Assembly: GCF_005502745.1 (NCBI RefSeq)
Contig: NZ_SCNL01000002.1
Location: forward strand, 372,001 to 436,000
Reading direction: 5' to 3'
DNA: 64,000 bases
Origin: Sphingomonas sp. 3P27F8
GTDB taxonomy: Bacteria > Pseudomonadota > Alphaproteobacteria > Sphingomonadales > Sphingomonadaceae
Part shown: piece by piece, positions 7,512 to 16,428 of the stretch
Layout of the letters: each line of letters begins with the position of its first letter
Position numbering within the stretch: the stretch's first letter is position 1
Program-made: the position numbers and the translations under genes
Notes under the pieces: generated by a model
Database searches by the model: none
What the model was told of the DNA's origin: nothing
What the model saw: only the letters and a program-made list of their open reading frames with translations

Positions 7512-9997
7512 GCACCGTCTGGCGGCTGGCATTGCGCGATCTGCGGCGCGGCGGGCGCGGGTTGCTGCTTCTTGCGGTGTGCCTGTTCCTTGGCACGGCG
7601 GCGCTGGCGGGGATCGGCAGCCTTGCCGCCAGCATGGTGGCGGCGCTCGATGCGAACGGACGGCAGATCCTGGGCGGCGACGTGGAGTTGCTCGTATCGC
7701 AGCGCCGCGCGACGGTGGAAGAGCTGGCGGCGTTCGCGTCGGCCGGCCGTGTCTCCGAAGCAATATCAATGCGCGCGATGGCGGATGCGGGCGGGCCGGC
7801 GACGCTTGTCGATCTACGCGGCACGGATGCGGCATGGCCGCTGGTGGGGCGATTCCGGCTGGCGGCTGGCGCCCTGTCGGATCGACCGCGAGGCCGCGAG
7901 ATCGCGATCGCCCCTGCGCTGGCCGAGCGGCTGGGCGTCAAGCCGGGCGATAGCTTGCGCGTCGGAGCGGCGCGCCTGCGCGTGATCGGGCTGATCGCCG
8001 ACGAGCCCGACCGGCTTGGCGCGGGATTCGCGCTGGGGCCGCCCGCGATCATCGACATCGCGGGGCTGGAGGCTACGGCGCTCGTCCAGCCCGGCAGCCT
8101 CTACGAAAGCCGCTACCGTATCGCCCTGCCCGATCCCGCCAGCGCGGGCATCGTGCGCGACCGGTTGCTCAAGCGGCTTGCGGGCGCGGGGTGGACCGCC
8201 AGGACCAGCGACCGCGCCGCGGGCGGCCTGCGGCGCGGCATCGATCAGTTCGGGCAGTTCCTTCTGCTGGTCGGGCTGGCAGCGCTGGCGATCGCCGGCG
8301 TCGGGGTCGGCAGCGGGGTTGCGGCGTACCTTGCCGGCAAGACGCGGATCATCGCGACGCTGAAAGTGCTCGGCGCACGCTCGCAAACGATCGCGGGGAT
8401 TTTCCTGGCGCAGCTCGGCATCGTCGCGGCGGTGGGCGTGACGGGTGGCCTTGCGGTCGGTGCGGCGGTGCCGTGGATCATCACGGCCGTGGCCGGCGCT
8501 GCGCTGCCGGTGCCGCCACGGCTGGCGCTTTATCCAGTGCCGCTGGCGACCGCCGCGCTGCTGGCGGTGCTGGTTGCGCTGCTGTTTGCGATCCCCGCGC
8601 TGGCGCGTGCGCGCGACGTGCCCGCCGCCACGTTGCTGCGGGATGCACTGGCGCCGCGCCGCTGGCCTGCGCCTGTTATCATCGCGCTGATGGCGGCCTT
8701 GGCCGCCGCGCTGGTCGCGCTGGCGGTGCTGACAGCATCGGACCGGCTGCTCGCGCTCGGCTTCGTCGGCGCTGTCGGCGCGTTGATCGTGTTGCTTTGG
8801 CTTGTCGGCATTTCGCTGCGCTTCCTGGCATCGCGCTTGCCACGCCCGAAAGCGCCGCTGATCCGGCTGGCGATCGCCAACCTCCACCGGCCCGGCGCAC
8901 AGACCGACCGGCTGGTGGTGGCGCTGGGGCTGGGCTTTTCGCTGTTCGTCGCGCTGGCCGTGATCGATTCCAGCCTGTCGTCCGAACTGCGAAACGCCGC
9001 GCCGGCCAAAGCCCCGCGCTTCTTTGCGATCGATCTCCAGCCCGATGATGCCGTGGCTTTCAGGCGGGCGGTCGATCGCGCGGCGCCGGGCGCGACGATC
9101 GAGACGCTGCCGTCGCTGCGCGGTTCGATCGTGGCATTGCGCGGGCAGCGCGTGGCGGACATGAAGACGCTGCCGGAAGGCGCGTGGGTATTGCGCGGCG
9201 ACCGCACGATCACCTGGTCGGCGACGCTGCCGCCGCGCAACGCCATCGTCGCAGGCCAGTGGTGGCCATCGAATTATCGCGGCCCGCCGCTCGTATCGCT
9301 GGAGGACAAGGCCGCCAGCGCGCTTGGCCTCAAGATCGGCGACAGCGTCACGATATCCGTGCTCGGTGTGGACGTGCCCGCCCGCATCGCCGCACTGCGC
9401 AAGATCGACTGGGGCGGGCTGGGCCTGAATTTCGCGATCATCTTCTCCCCCGGTTATATCGAGGAGGCGCCGCACGGGCTGCTCGCCAGTGTCTATGCCG
9501 CGCCCGCACACGACGGCGCGGTCGCTCGGAGCGTGGCGGCGGCGCTGCCATCTGTCACGTTGATCCGCGTCGGCGACGTCATCGGTCAGCTCGGCGCGGT
9601 GCTCGGCCAGGTCGCGGTCGCGATCCGCGCGGCGGCGGCCGTGACGGTGGCGGCGGGAATCGCGGTGCTGATCGGTGCGGTCTCGGCGTCGGGCCGCGCG
9701 CGACGTTACGACGCGGTGATCCTCAAGCTGCTCGGTGGCAGCCGGGCGCAGGTGCTTGGCGCGCAGGCGATCGAATATGCGATCCTGTCGCTGCTTCTCG
9801 CCGTCGTCGCGCTGACGATCGGCGCGGGTGCCGGATGGTACGTTGTCACGCAGGTGTTCGCGATCGGCTGGGCGCCGCGCTGGGATACCGTCGCGGCGAC
9901 GCTTGTCGCGGCGATGGCGGTGACGCTCGGCACCGGCGTGGCGGGAAGCCTGCCAGCCCTGCGCGCGCGCCCTGCCGAAGCGCTACGGGAATTGTGA
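7508..9997 (+). CDS. ybbP: FtsX-like ABC transporter permease (YbbP-like)
   Basis: An 829-residue integral membrane protein with an N-terminal helix, a large extracytoplasmic domain, and two FtsX-type blocks of transmembrane helices (about residues 255-430 and 690-825), as in E. coli YbbP and other FtsX/MacB-related permeases. A repeat of the KVLGARSQTIAGIF pattern in the first half and KLLGGSRAQVLGAQ in the second reflects the duplicated coupling helices. It forms the membrane part of the transporter with the preceding ATPase. The genes overlap by four bases. A hairpin at 10056-10085 follows the gene. Confidence 0.9.
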   Translation: MSTVWRLALRDLRRGGRGLLLLAVCLFLGTAALAGIGSLAASMVAALDANGRQILGGDVELLVSQRRATVEELAAFASAGRVSEAISMRAMADAGGPATLVDLRGTDAAWPLVGRFRLAAGALSDRPRGREIAIAPALAERLGVKPGDSLRVGAARLRVIGLIADEPDRLGAGFALGPPAIIDIAGLEATALVQPGSLYESRYRIALPDPASAGIVRDRLLKRLAGAGWTARTSDRAAGGLRRGIDQFGQFLLLVGLAALAIAGVGVGSGVAAYLAGKTRIIATLKVLGARSQTIAGIFLAQLGIVAAVGVTGGLAVGAAVPWIITAVAGAALPVPPRLALYPVPLATAALLAVLVALLFAIPALARARDVPAATLLRDALAPRRWPAPVIIALMAALAAALVALAVLTASDRLLALGFVGAVGALIVLLWLVGISLRFLASRLPRPKAPLIRLAIANLHRPGAQTDRLVVALGLGFSLFVALAVIDSSLSSELRNAAPAKAPRFFAIDLQPDDAVAFRRAVDRAAPGATIETLPSLRGSIVALRGQRVADMKTLPEGAWVLRGDRTITWSATLPPRNAIVAGQWWPSNYRGPPLVSLEDKAASALGLKIGDSVTISVLGVDVPARIAALRKIDWGGLGLNFAIIFSPGYIEEAPHGLLASVYAAPAHDGAVARSVAAALPSVTLIRVGDVIGQLGAVLGQVAVAIRAAAAVTVAAGIAVLIGAVSASGRARRYDAVILKLLGGSRAQVLGAQAIEYAILSLLLAVVALTIGAGAGWYVVTQVFAIGWAPRWDTVAATLVAAMAVTLGTGVAGSLPALRARPAEALREL

Positions 9998-10055
9998 GCG
10001 GCCGTCCGGGCTGAACGGGATTGCTGCCGTCATATCGCTGGCCCCGCCGCCTGGT

Positions 10056-10085
10056 CTCGCGTGAGTCGACGGCAGGTCACGCGAG
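10056..10085. terminator. Bidirectional hairpin between ybbP and GST gene
   Basis: Perfect 9-bp inverted repeat, CTCGCGTGA at 10056-10064 and TCACGCGAG at 10077-10085, with a 12-base loop, between two convergent genes. There is no long T-run, so termination efficiency is uncertain. Confidence 0.55.
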
Positions 10086-10119
10086 CCCCTGATCCCGCGC
10101 GGCGGGCGCGATGGCGACG

Positions 10120-10755
10120 TCAGTCGATCATCGGCCGCATTCCCGGCTCCGCCTTGGCCATCGCCTGCTGGTATGCCGGCCGATCGGCGATGCGGCGAAG
10201 ATAGGCCTGGGTGTTGTCCAGGCCGGTCAGCGGCGCCGCTCCGAACGCGCGCGATGTCGTGAGACTGTAGACCATCATGATGTCGGCCAGCGACAGCCGC
10301 TCACCGGCGAGGAAAGGTGCCTCGCCGAGCCGCCGTTCTAGCAATTCCTCGCTTCGCTGCGCGCGTTCCGCAACGAACGGCACTTTCGCGGCGTCGCCAC
10401 CACTGAACGCTATCCCCATGGCGATCATCTTGGTCGCCATGTATGTGGCGTTCGACCAGTGGAACCAGAACAGATAGTCCGCGAAATCCGCGTCGTCCGG
10501 CCTGGGGCTCAGCCGCCCGCCACCGTAGCGCGCGTTGATATAGTCACAGATCGCGGCGCTTTCACCGAGCACCAGATCGCCGTCGGAGATTACCGGGGCG
10601 ATCCCCATCGGATGAAGCGCCTTGTAGGAATCAGGGGCGAGCCGGTTGTCCGCGCGGCGATCGTACCGCTTCAGCTCATATTCCAACCCGAGCTCCTCGC
10701 AGAGCCAGACGATCCGTTCGGACTGCGAAAGCCCGAGATGATGGACCACGAGCAT
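10120..10755 (-). CDS. Glutathione S-transferase family protein
   Basis: A 211-residue protein with the GST two-domain layout. Residues 1-80 form the thioredoxin-like domain, with GLSQSERIVWLCEELGLEY near the N-terminus providing the catalytic Ser region, and LGESAAICDYI giving the glutathione-binding ES pair. The C-terminal helical domain includes the N-capping pattern LSLADIMM. Start ATG at 10755 has AGGAGAGG upstream; the frame stays open farther upstream but without coding character. It is a monocistronic gene. It could serve general detoxification or a dehalogenation/ether-cleaving role, which sequence alone cannot decide. Confidence 0.88.
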   Translation of the reverse strand: MLVVHHLGLSQSERIVWLCEELGLEYELKRYDRRADNRLAPDSYKALHPMGIAPVISDGDLVLGESAAICDYINARYGGGRLSPRPDDADFADYLFWFHWSNATYMATKMIAMGIAFSGGDAAKVPFVAERAQRSEELLERRLGEAPFLAGERLSLADIMMVYSLTTSRAFGAAPLTGLDNTQAYLRRIADRPAYQQAMAKAEPGMRPMID

Positions 10756-11084
10756 GCAACCTCTCCTGATGTTTCGTAACGCAGAAGCCGTTGTGCCCCG
10801 GAAATGCGCGCCACGCCACAGCCCGCACCGGTGTGATTGTCGGCAAGCGGCGACCGGCAATAATGGCGGAGACGGAGGGAGCCACACTCAAACCGATATC
10901 CAGTTCCATTTTTAGCGATCTTTTCGGAAGCGAATGCTTCGCGGGCTCCCAACCATGCCGCATGGCCTCCGGCAAACCCGGAGCGGTTCACTCCTTTTGG
11001 TGAGAAGCTTGCACGTAGGTGCGGGACTGGGCTGCTGAATTGGGAGCAGACCTTGTTTGAGATCCGATCGAGTGGCGTCCCGTC
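10756..11084. other. Intergenic region, no gene recognised
   Basis: This stretch upstream of the glutathione transferase holds its ribosome binding site and presumably its promoter. Open frames exist on both strands but show no recognisable domain and no good start. Nothing else is seen. Confidence 0.4.
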
Positions 11085-11345
11085 TTACCAGAGCGGCTGA
11101 AGCGTCGGACGTATATCGTCGCGAACACCAGCGAGCGCTGCCGCCGGTGGAGGACGCCCGTCCAGATCGCCGGTCGAGACATCCGCGCGCCGTAGATGAA
11201 GAAGAGGAGCGCGATGGCAGCGCGCACCACGATGCCGAGCACGTCCTTCGCAGCGCGCCGGGACGTGGACGATCGCGGCGATCACCACCATCCCGACAAT
11301 CGCGAGGATGTGGGCGTCGATCCGCGCCCGGCTAACGATGTGACC
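11085..11345 (-). pseudogene. Remnant of bile acid:sodium symporter-like (SBF-like) gene
   Basis: On the minus strand one frame reads ARIDAHILAIVGMVVIAAI and, after a frameshift near 11250, a second frame reads AAIALLFFIYGARMSRPAI followed by LVFATIY. This order matches the N-terminal part of SBF-like (YfeH-type) symporters, where a start like DPYLLALL is followed by AALLFFLYGARLSREAI. Only about 80 of some 320 residues are left, out of frame, and no downstream transmembrane helices follow. It is therefore a decayed fragment, not a functional transporter. Family recognition is by memory of the motif and moderately sure. Confidence 0.5.
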
Positions 11346-11421
11346 TTCACAGACGATAACCCGGCCTGGCGGTCACCGTGACGCGCAGGCGCGTGCGAAC
11401 CGCTTGTGCATCGATTTCCCC

Positions 11422-11472
11422 GTGCCGTTGATCCCGCCCCTCATCATCATGAGCGGGCGGGATCAACGGCAC
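11422..11472 (-). terminator. Long hairpin terminator downstream of mesD
   Basis: Perfect 18-bp inverted repeat, arms 11422-11439 (GTGCCGTTGATCCCGCCC) and 11455-11472, with a 15-base loop that itself contains CTCAT/ATGAG. It lies about 60 bases beyond the stop of the minus-strand methionine synthase gene and is probably its terminator or a stable 3' end. Confidence 0.7.
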
Positions 11473-11530
11473 CGGGCAAACCCTCAGGCAAGGCACGGCA
11501 TCGTTCGCGCCGGACGATGTCGGCCGTCGC

Positions 11531-12559
11531 TCAGGCCGCCAGTTCCTTTCGCATGATTTCGGCACCGGCACCCAGCGCCTGCAGCTTTCCCCGTGCGATG
11601 GCGCGCGACAGCGGCGCCATGCCGCAGTTGGTGGCCGGGTAGAGCTTGTCGGCATCGACGAAGCGCAACGCGTTGCGCAGCGTGTCGGCGACCTGCTCCG
11701 GCGTCTCGATCGTGTCCGTCGAGACGTCGATGGCGCCGACCATCACCTTCTTGCCGCGGATCAGCTCGATCAGGTCCATCGGCACGCGCGAGTTCTGACA
11801 TTCGAGCGAGATGATATCGATCTTCGACTTCTGGAGGTTCGGGAAGGTTTCCTCATACTGGCGCCATTCGGAGCCGAGCGTCTTCTTCCAGTCGGTATTG
11901 GCCTTGATGCCATAGCCGTAGCAGATGTGGACGGCGGTCTCGGCCTTCAGCCCTTCGGCCGCGCGCTCCAGCGTGGCGATGCCCCAGTCGTTCGCTTCGT
12001 CGAAAAACACGTTGAAGGCGGGTTCGTCGAACTGGATGATGTCGACCCCGACGGCCTCCAGCTCGCGCGCTTCCTCGTTGAGGATGCAGGCGAACTCCCA
12101 TGCCAGCTTCTCGCGGCTCCGGTAATGCGCGTCGTACAGGGTGTCGATCATCGTCATCGGCCCAGGCAGCGTCCATTTGATCGGCTGATCGGTCTGGGCG
12201 CGCAGGAAGCGGGCGTCGTCGACGAACACCGACGTCGGGCGCGAGACGGCGCCGGCGATGGTCGGCACGCTGGCGTCATAGCGGTTGCGGATACGCACCG
12301 TCTCGCGCTTCTCGAAATCGACGCCGTCCAGATGCTCGATGAACGTCGTGACGAAATGCTGGCGGGTCTGTTCGCCGTCGCCGAGTATGTCGATACCGGC
12401 CTGCCGCTGATCGTCGACCGCCAGGCGCAGCGCATCCTGCTTCCCCGCGACCAGTTCCTCGCCCTCCAGCTTCCAGGGCGACCACAGGGTCTCGGGCTGG
12501 GCCAGCCAGGATGGCTTGGGCAGGCTGCCCGCGGTCGTCGTCGGCAACAATGTCGTCAT
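11531..12559 (-). CDS. mesD: Core cobalamin-independent methionine synthase MesD
   Basis: A 342-residue protein made only of the catalytic barrel of MetE. Zinc ligands are visible as H211-I-C213, E253 and C312 (in TNCGMAP). It lacks the N-terminal half and length (about 755 residues) of classical MetE. It follows a DUF1852 gene by 29 bases, which is the MesD-MesX pair described for core-MetE enzymes of Acinetobacter and others; these make methionine from homocysteine with oxygen dependence and need MesX. The folate-derived methyl donor is therefore not certain. A cobalamin riboswitch precedes the operon and an 18-bp hairpin follows it. Confidence 0.88.
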   Translation of the reverse strand: MTTLLPTTTAGSLPKPSWLAQPETLWSPWKLEGEELVAGKQDALRLAVDDQRQAGIDILGDGEQTRQHFVTTFIEHLDGVDFEKRETVRIRNRYDASVPTIAGAVSRPTSVFVDDARFLRAQTDQPIKWTLPGPMTMIDTLYDAHYRSREKLAWEFACILNEEARELEAVGVDIIQFDEPAFNVFFDEANDWGIATLERAAEGLKAETAVHICYGYGIKANTDWKKTLGSEWRQYEETFPNLQKSKIDIISLECQNSRVPMDLIELIRGKKVMVGAIDVSTDTIETPEQVADTLRNALRFVDADKLYPATNCGMAPLSRAIARGKLQALGAGAEIMRKELAA

Positions 12560-12588
12560 GATGCAAATACCTGTCGTGTGGGTGGGGA

Positions 12589-13572
12589 TCAGCGGCCGCA
12601 GGTCGCGGACCAGCGCTGGAGCGTGGGCCAGTGCGGCTTGATGAAATGCTCTTCGGCAAACTTGCCCTGCTGGGCGGCGAGGCGGCTGCGCTCCTCGCGA
12701 TCGTAAACGATGCGCGTCAGCGAATAGTCCTGATACTTCAGGCTCGGCTGATAATGCTCCGCCGCGACCGAATTCGCGTTGTAGATTTCCGGACGATAGA
12801 TTTTCTGGAACGTCTCCATCGTGGCGATGGTGCTGGCAAGTTCGAGGTTGGTGTAGTCGCTGACCAGATCGCCGGTGTGGTAGAAGGCGAACGGCGCGAC
12901 GCTGTGCGGCGGCATGAAATACCGCACCTTCATGCCCATCTTTGCGAAATACTGGTCGGTGGGCGAGAATTTGTCGGTGCGATACTCGGCGCCGAGGATC
13001 GGATGCACGTTGGCGGTCCGGCGATACACCTCCTTGCTCGATACGCTGAGGCAGATGACCGGGGGCTTGCTGAAATTGTCGCGGTAGGCGCTCGATCCGA
13101 GGAAATGCTTGAACAGGTTGCCGTGCAGATCGCCGAAGCCCTCCGGCGCGCCGCCACCACCGGCCTGCAGGTGATCCGGCAGGACGACGCTGAAATCGTA
13201 ATCGCGCACATAGGACGAGAAGTTGTTGCCGATCATCCCGTCGCTGCGCTCGCCGCTGATCCGGTCGGTGACGGTGGTGTGCAGGATCTCGATCAGCGGA
13301 AATGCTTCGTCGTCCGCGCCATCTCCGAGCGTGAGCGCGGCCGAGACGATCTTCAGCTCCAGCGTGTAGCGATCGCCCCTGGGATTGTCCCAGTGCATCA
13401 GAGCGTTGAAGCGGTGGTCGATCATCACCAGCGTGTTGCGCAAATTCTCCTGGCGGCTTTCCCCGCGCGCGAGATTGGCGAAGTTGGTGGTGATGCGCGT
13501 GTTGTCGGCCGGACGATAATCCTCGTCGAACGGGATGCTGCTGATCGAGAATGTGAACCCGCTATTCGTCAT
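12589..13572 (-). CDS. mesX: DUF1852 protein MesX, partner of MesD
   Basis: A 327-residue protein recognised as DUF1852 by its opening (FTFSISSIPFDEDYRP, DNTRITTNFANLARG) and by its position directly before the core methionine synthase. MesX is known to be required for methionine synthesis by MesD; its chemistry is not settled. It is the first gene of the operon, 140 bases downstream of the cobalamin riboswitch, so it should be expressed when B12 is scarce. No signal peptide or membrane segment is seen. Confidence 0.85.
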   Translation of the reverse strand: MTNSGFTFSISSIPFDEDYRPADNTRITTNFANLARGESRQENLRNTLVMIDHRFNALMHWDNPRGDRYTLELKIVSAALTLGDGADDEAFPLIEILHTTVTDRISGERSDGMIGNNFSSYVRDYDFSVVLPDHLQAGGGGAPEGFGDLHGNLFKHFLGSSAYRDNFSKPPVICLSVSSKEVYRRTANVHPILGAEYRTDKFSPTDQYFAKMGMKVRYFMPPHSVAPFAFYHTGDLVSDYTNLELASTIATMETFQKIYRPEIYNANSVAAEHYQPSLKYQDYSLTRIVYDREERSRLAAQQGKFAEEHFIKPHWPTLQRWSATCGR

Positions 13573-13711
13573 GACTCACCCAGGCTTTGCGGGCGGGGAG
13601 GTCAGGCGAAAGCGCTCAAGGCGTGAACAGGCCCGGATGGCGGCAAGCCACGGACCGTCGCATCAAGCGCGATCCACCGGAGGAACCCCCGTCCGAGGAA
13701 CGTTATGGCGT
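13573..13711 (-). promoter_or_regulatory. Leader between cobalamin riboswitch and mesX
   Basis: About 140 bases between the 3' edge of the riboswitch aptamer and the mesX start; it would hold the expression platform (transcription terminator or sequestration of the ribosome binding site). CCTCCCCGCCCGC just upstream of mesX on the plus strand corresponds to a GGGGAGG Shine-Dalgarno sequence on the coding strand. No gene is seen here. Confidence 0.5.
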
Positions 13712-13915
13712 CGAAAGGCAGGTCTCCTGGCTCACGGGTCAACGCGGTGGCTCCGGCCTTCCCAGGCTCCTTGCGGGAACCCAGTGACACGAATTGGAGC
13801 CGCCGCTCGCCGCTTACAGTTGCGGGGGCAGCGCCGGATTCTGCCCCGAAGGACATCACCGGCTTCCCGTCTTAGCCCCATCGCCATGCCTGGGATGGGG
13901 AACCTCGACGTGGCC
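13712..13915 (-). promoter_or_regulatory. Cobalamin riboswitch controlling mesX-mesD
   Basis: Read on the minus strand the element has the conserved order of cobalamin riboswitches: GGTTCCCC near 13910, GGGAAGCCGGTG near 13870, then GCTGCCCCCGCAACTGTAAG (about 13810-13830), CACTGGG, GGGAAGGCCGG and the terminal GAGCCAGGAGACCTGCC ending near 13717. It lies upstream of B12-independent methionine synthase genes, where repression by B12 makes physiological sense. Confidence 0.92.
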
Positions 13916-14082
13916 GTTCAACACCATCGGCCAGAGGTTGTCAATAATGATATAAAGATATCTTTATATGCTGGTTGGTAGGCGCGACGACGGTCAGCGA
14001 ACACGCGCCATCAAGGCAACAGCGCGTCACTAGAAGCGGGGTCGCGAGCCCGCGGAGCAAGCCTGAACCGGAGATTCGCGCC

Positions 14083-15363
14083 CTAGACGCGGGCGACCGC
14101 CCCCCGCACCGCAATCGCGGCGCCGAGCGACAACAGGCCGACGACGGTGATGCAGGTGCCGAGAGATACGCCGCTCTGCAGCAGGAAGCCGCCGATCACT
14201 GGCCCGACGATCGCACCGCCGCGCCCGAAGCCCACGACAACCCCGGTGCCGGTAACGCGCAGATCTGGCGGGAAGCCACGGGCGAGCAGAGCGTAAAGCC
14301 CGACGATCCCGGCGAAAACGCACGTCCCGGTCGCAAAGGCCGCGATCTGCAACGCCGCCAGCGTGCTCAGTTGCGCGAAAGTAGCCATCGTGATCGTCGT
14401 CCCGACCATGACCAGCGGGACGAGCCGCCCCAGCCCGAACCGCGGCGCCGACCAGCCCAGCAGGCTGCCGCCGATGACGCCGCCGATACTCATGATCGCG
14501 GACGTGCGGATCGCATCGGGGGTCGCGAAGCCGAGGTCGGTCATCAGCTTCGGCAACCAGCCCGAGAAGAAATAGAAGGTTACGATGTGCAGGAAATAGC
14601 TGACGATCAGGCATAGCGTCAGCGCGCGGTGCCTTGCCGCGAAAAGCTCGATCGTGGCCAGTCGCGCGACCGGTTTGGGTGTGACGACTTCTCGCGACGG
14701 TTCGTGTCCCAGCCGTCGCATCAGCCGCTCGGCGAGGTCACGATCGCCAGGTCGCCCGCGCTGTTCCAGCAGCGCGATGGACTCTGGCATCGCGAGCCAG
14801 ACGACCGGGAGCATGATCAGCGTCAGCGCCCCGCCTGCGATGAAGATCGCCTGCCACCCGTCCGCGACCAGCGCCGCCGATGCGAACCCGCCGACCAGCC
14901 CCCCGATCGGATAGCCGACGGTCATCAACGCGATCGCGAAGTCGCGCCGTCGCTCGTTGGAGAATTCGGCCACGACGGCGTTGATCGCCGCCAGCATACC
15001 GCCGATCCCGATACCAGTCACAACCCGCCAGACGCACAGCATGGTGACGGTTGTGGCAGTGGCGGTGAGCATCATCCCCGCACCCATGATCGCGACGCAG
15101 AACAATACGAGCGGGCGTCGTCCCAACCTGTCCCCTGCCGGAGCGAGCAGCAGCGATCCGATCGTCATGCCCACCAGCCCGGCGGAGATCGCCGCCCCCA
15201 GCGCGATATTGTCGATCCCCCATTCGCGCGCGATGACAGGCGCGGCAAAGGTGATCGCAAGCACATCGAATCCATCGAGCGCATTCAAAAGCACCGCGAC
15301 GGTGACGGCGACGACCTGCCGCCACCCCATCTGTCCTGCGGATAGGCAGGCGGCATTGCTCAT
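14083..15363 (-). CDS. MFS aromatic acid:H+ symporter (AAHS family)
   Basis: A 426-residue twelve-helix major facilitator. The first helix has NALDGFDVLAITFAAP, the DGxD-type motif of aromatic acid:H+ symporters (PcaK, BenK, VanK), and the loop 2-3 motif is GDRLGRRPLVL. It probably imports a carboxylated aromatic such as vanillate, protocatechuate, 4-hydroxybenzoate or a hydroxycinnamate, all of which the flanking genes degrade. The ATG at 15363 has GAGGA eight bases upstream. It is 16 bases downstream of a SnoaL-like gene on the same strand, suggesting a small operon. The exact substrate cannot be read from the sequence. Confidence 0.88.
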   Translation of the reverse strand: MSNAACLSAGQMGWRQVVAVTVAVLLNALDGFDVLAITFAAPVIAREWGIDNIALGAAISAGLVGMTIGSLLLAPAGDRLGRRPLVLFCVAIMGAGMMLTATATTVTMLCVWRVVTGIGIGGMLAAINAVVAEFSNERRRDFAIALMTVGYPIGGLVGGFASAALVADGWQAIFIAGGALTLIMLPVVWLAMPESIALLEQRGRPGDRDLAERLMRRLGHEPSREVVTPKPVARLATIELFAARHRALTLCLIVSYFLHIVTFYFFSGWLPKLMTDLGFATPDAIRTSAIMSIGGVIGGSLLGWSAPRFGLGRLVPLVMVGTTITMATFAQLSTLAALQIAAFATGTCVFAGIVGLYALLARGFPPDLRVTGTGVVVGFGRGGAIVGPVIGGFLLQSGVSLGTCITVVGLLSLGAAIAVRGAVARV

Positions 15364-15379
15364 CGAACGGATCCTCGCA

Positions 15380-15784
15380 TCAGGGTTGGAAGGTCAGCGT
15401 GCCGCGCCGCTCGGCGAAGCGCCAACCCTCGTGGGTCAGTACCAACCGGTCTTCGAAGCCGCCGACCAGCGGGGCCGCGTCAGGCGCGGTGAACAGCAGC
15501 ATCGCGCTGGACGCGGTGGCGTGCGTCTCGTCGATCACGTCGACCACGACGTTGGCGACGACGTGTCGCGTCGTACGAGGCGGACGCGCCTGAAACGCGG
15601 CCAGTATCGCCGAGCGCCCGACGATGGGCGCGTCGGGCGCGGTCGGACGGGTCATCGACCCGTCCTGCGCATACATCGCGGCCACCTCTTCCCACCGCGC
15701 CGCGTCGTTCAACAGGGCGTAGCGGTTGATGAGCGTCGTGCAGGCCCATTCTATCGCGATCCGGTCCGATTCACCCACCATCAT
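15380..15784 (-). CDS. SnoaL-like/NTF2-like polyketide-cyclase-fold protein
   Basis: A 134-residue protein with the SnoaL_4 cone fold: ESDRIAIEWACTTLINRYA opens the first helices and a strand pattern (ATASSAMLLF, GGFEDRLVLTHEGWRFAER) closes it. Such proteins are small hydratases, cyclases or subunits associated with aromatic catabolism; a role is not assigned. Start is taken at the ATG at 15784 (a second ATG follows at 15781) because the conserved fold begins here; an in-frame ATG at 15811 would extend it into the decayed region upstream. It precedes the MFS transporter by 16 bases. Confidence 0.75.
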   Translation of the reverse strand: MMVGESDRIAIEWACTTLINRYALLNDAARWEEVAAMYAQDGSMTRPTAPDAPIVGRSAILAAFQARPPRTTRHVVANVVVDVIDETHATASSAMLLFTAPDAAPLVGGFEDRLVLTHEGWRFAERRGTLTFQP

Positions 15785-16251
15785 CAAAACGCGATCCCAC
15801 TGCGAAACCATAGGTGCGCGGCGGCAGGCGGGTGACGCCGATCCGCCGATCCGCCGTCCCGTCGCCAGCGCGAACGCGCGGCTCGGTCGGAAAACGTCGA
15901 CCTCTTCTTCATGAACGGGCCGGCCTTCAGCTTGCGGCCCTGCGTGGTGTAGCTGATCACCGTGTGGACCATCGCACAGGGCCGCGAGCTTTCGATCTCG
16001 CGCGCGATCGCCGCCGGAACATCCTGCGCCCGCGCGGGCTCACACGCCCATTTGCCGAACGGCTGCGGCGATCCGGTCGGTCGCTCGGCGAACAGGAACG
16101 GACCGACCAACAGCAGCGGCATTTCGGTCGAACCGGGATTGCCGAAGATCGTCGTCAGACCGATGTCGCGCAGGAAGGACGTTACGGCGTGGCGGACGGT
16201 TCCGTCGTCAGCGACCGGACGTGCCGCGACATGGAGGCAACGTGCCGTCAC
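15770..16251 (-). pseudogene. Chimeric remnant: benzoylformate decarboxylase N-terminus and TonB-receptor C-terminus
   Basis: On the minus strand a frame starting near 16251 reads HAVTSFLRDIGLTTIFGNPG, the N-terminus of benzoylformate decarboxylase-type ThDP enzymes, then jumps to KWACEPARAQDVPAAIAR, which in that family lies roughly 100 residues further on, and then loses similarity. Close to 15790-15840 another frame reads VTRLPPRTYGFAVGSRF, the typical C-terminal strand of a TonB-dependent receptor. The piece therefore looks like at least two genes collapsed by deletions and frameshifts. The 155-codon open frame across it is unlikely to be functional. Confidence 0.6.
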
Positions 16252-16395
16252 GAACGGAGGCTCACATCCACCCGAATATCCTCCCTTCTCATATGCGAAT
16301 ATTTCCGCTGATTGATGGAATATCTGTTTCGGAAAGCCCCCGCAATCGCCAAATTCGCCGACCGGGCACCTCTTGCATTTTTTCGACGGCTCGTT

Positions 16396-16416
16396 ATTGT
16401 ATCCCTAGGATACATT
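16396..16416 (+). promoter_or_regulatory. Operator A of the MarR (FerC-like) regulator, ferB promoter
   Basis: Inverted repeat TGTATCC-CTA-GGATACA at 16398-16414, within the frame ATTGT-N11-ACATT. Two related sites with ATTGT-N11-ACAAT lie at 20173 and 20684, next to ferA and the MarR gene. It sits just upstream of the AAGGAGG ribosome binding site of ferB, where a bound repressor would block transcription. Confidence 0.65.
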
Positions 16417-16428
16417 CAAGGAGGATGC

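Noticed and set aside
7814..9511. 565-codon minus-strand open frame across ybbP
   Set aside because: Composition is rich in Arg, Gln and His as expected for an antisense shadow of a high-GC gene; no domain recognised.
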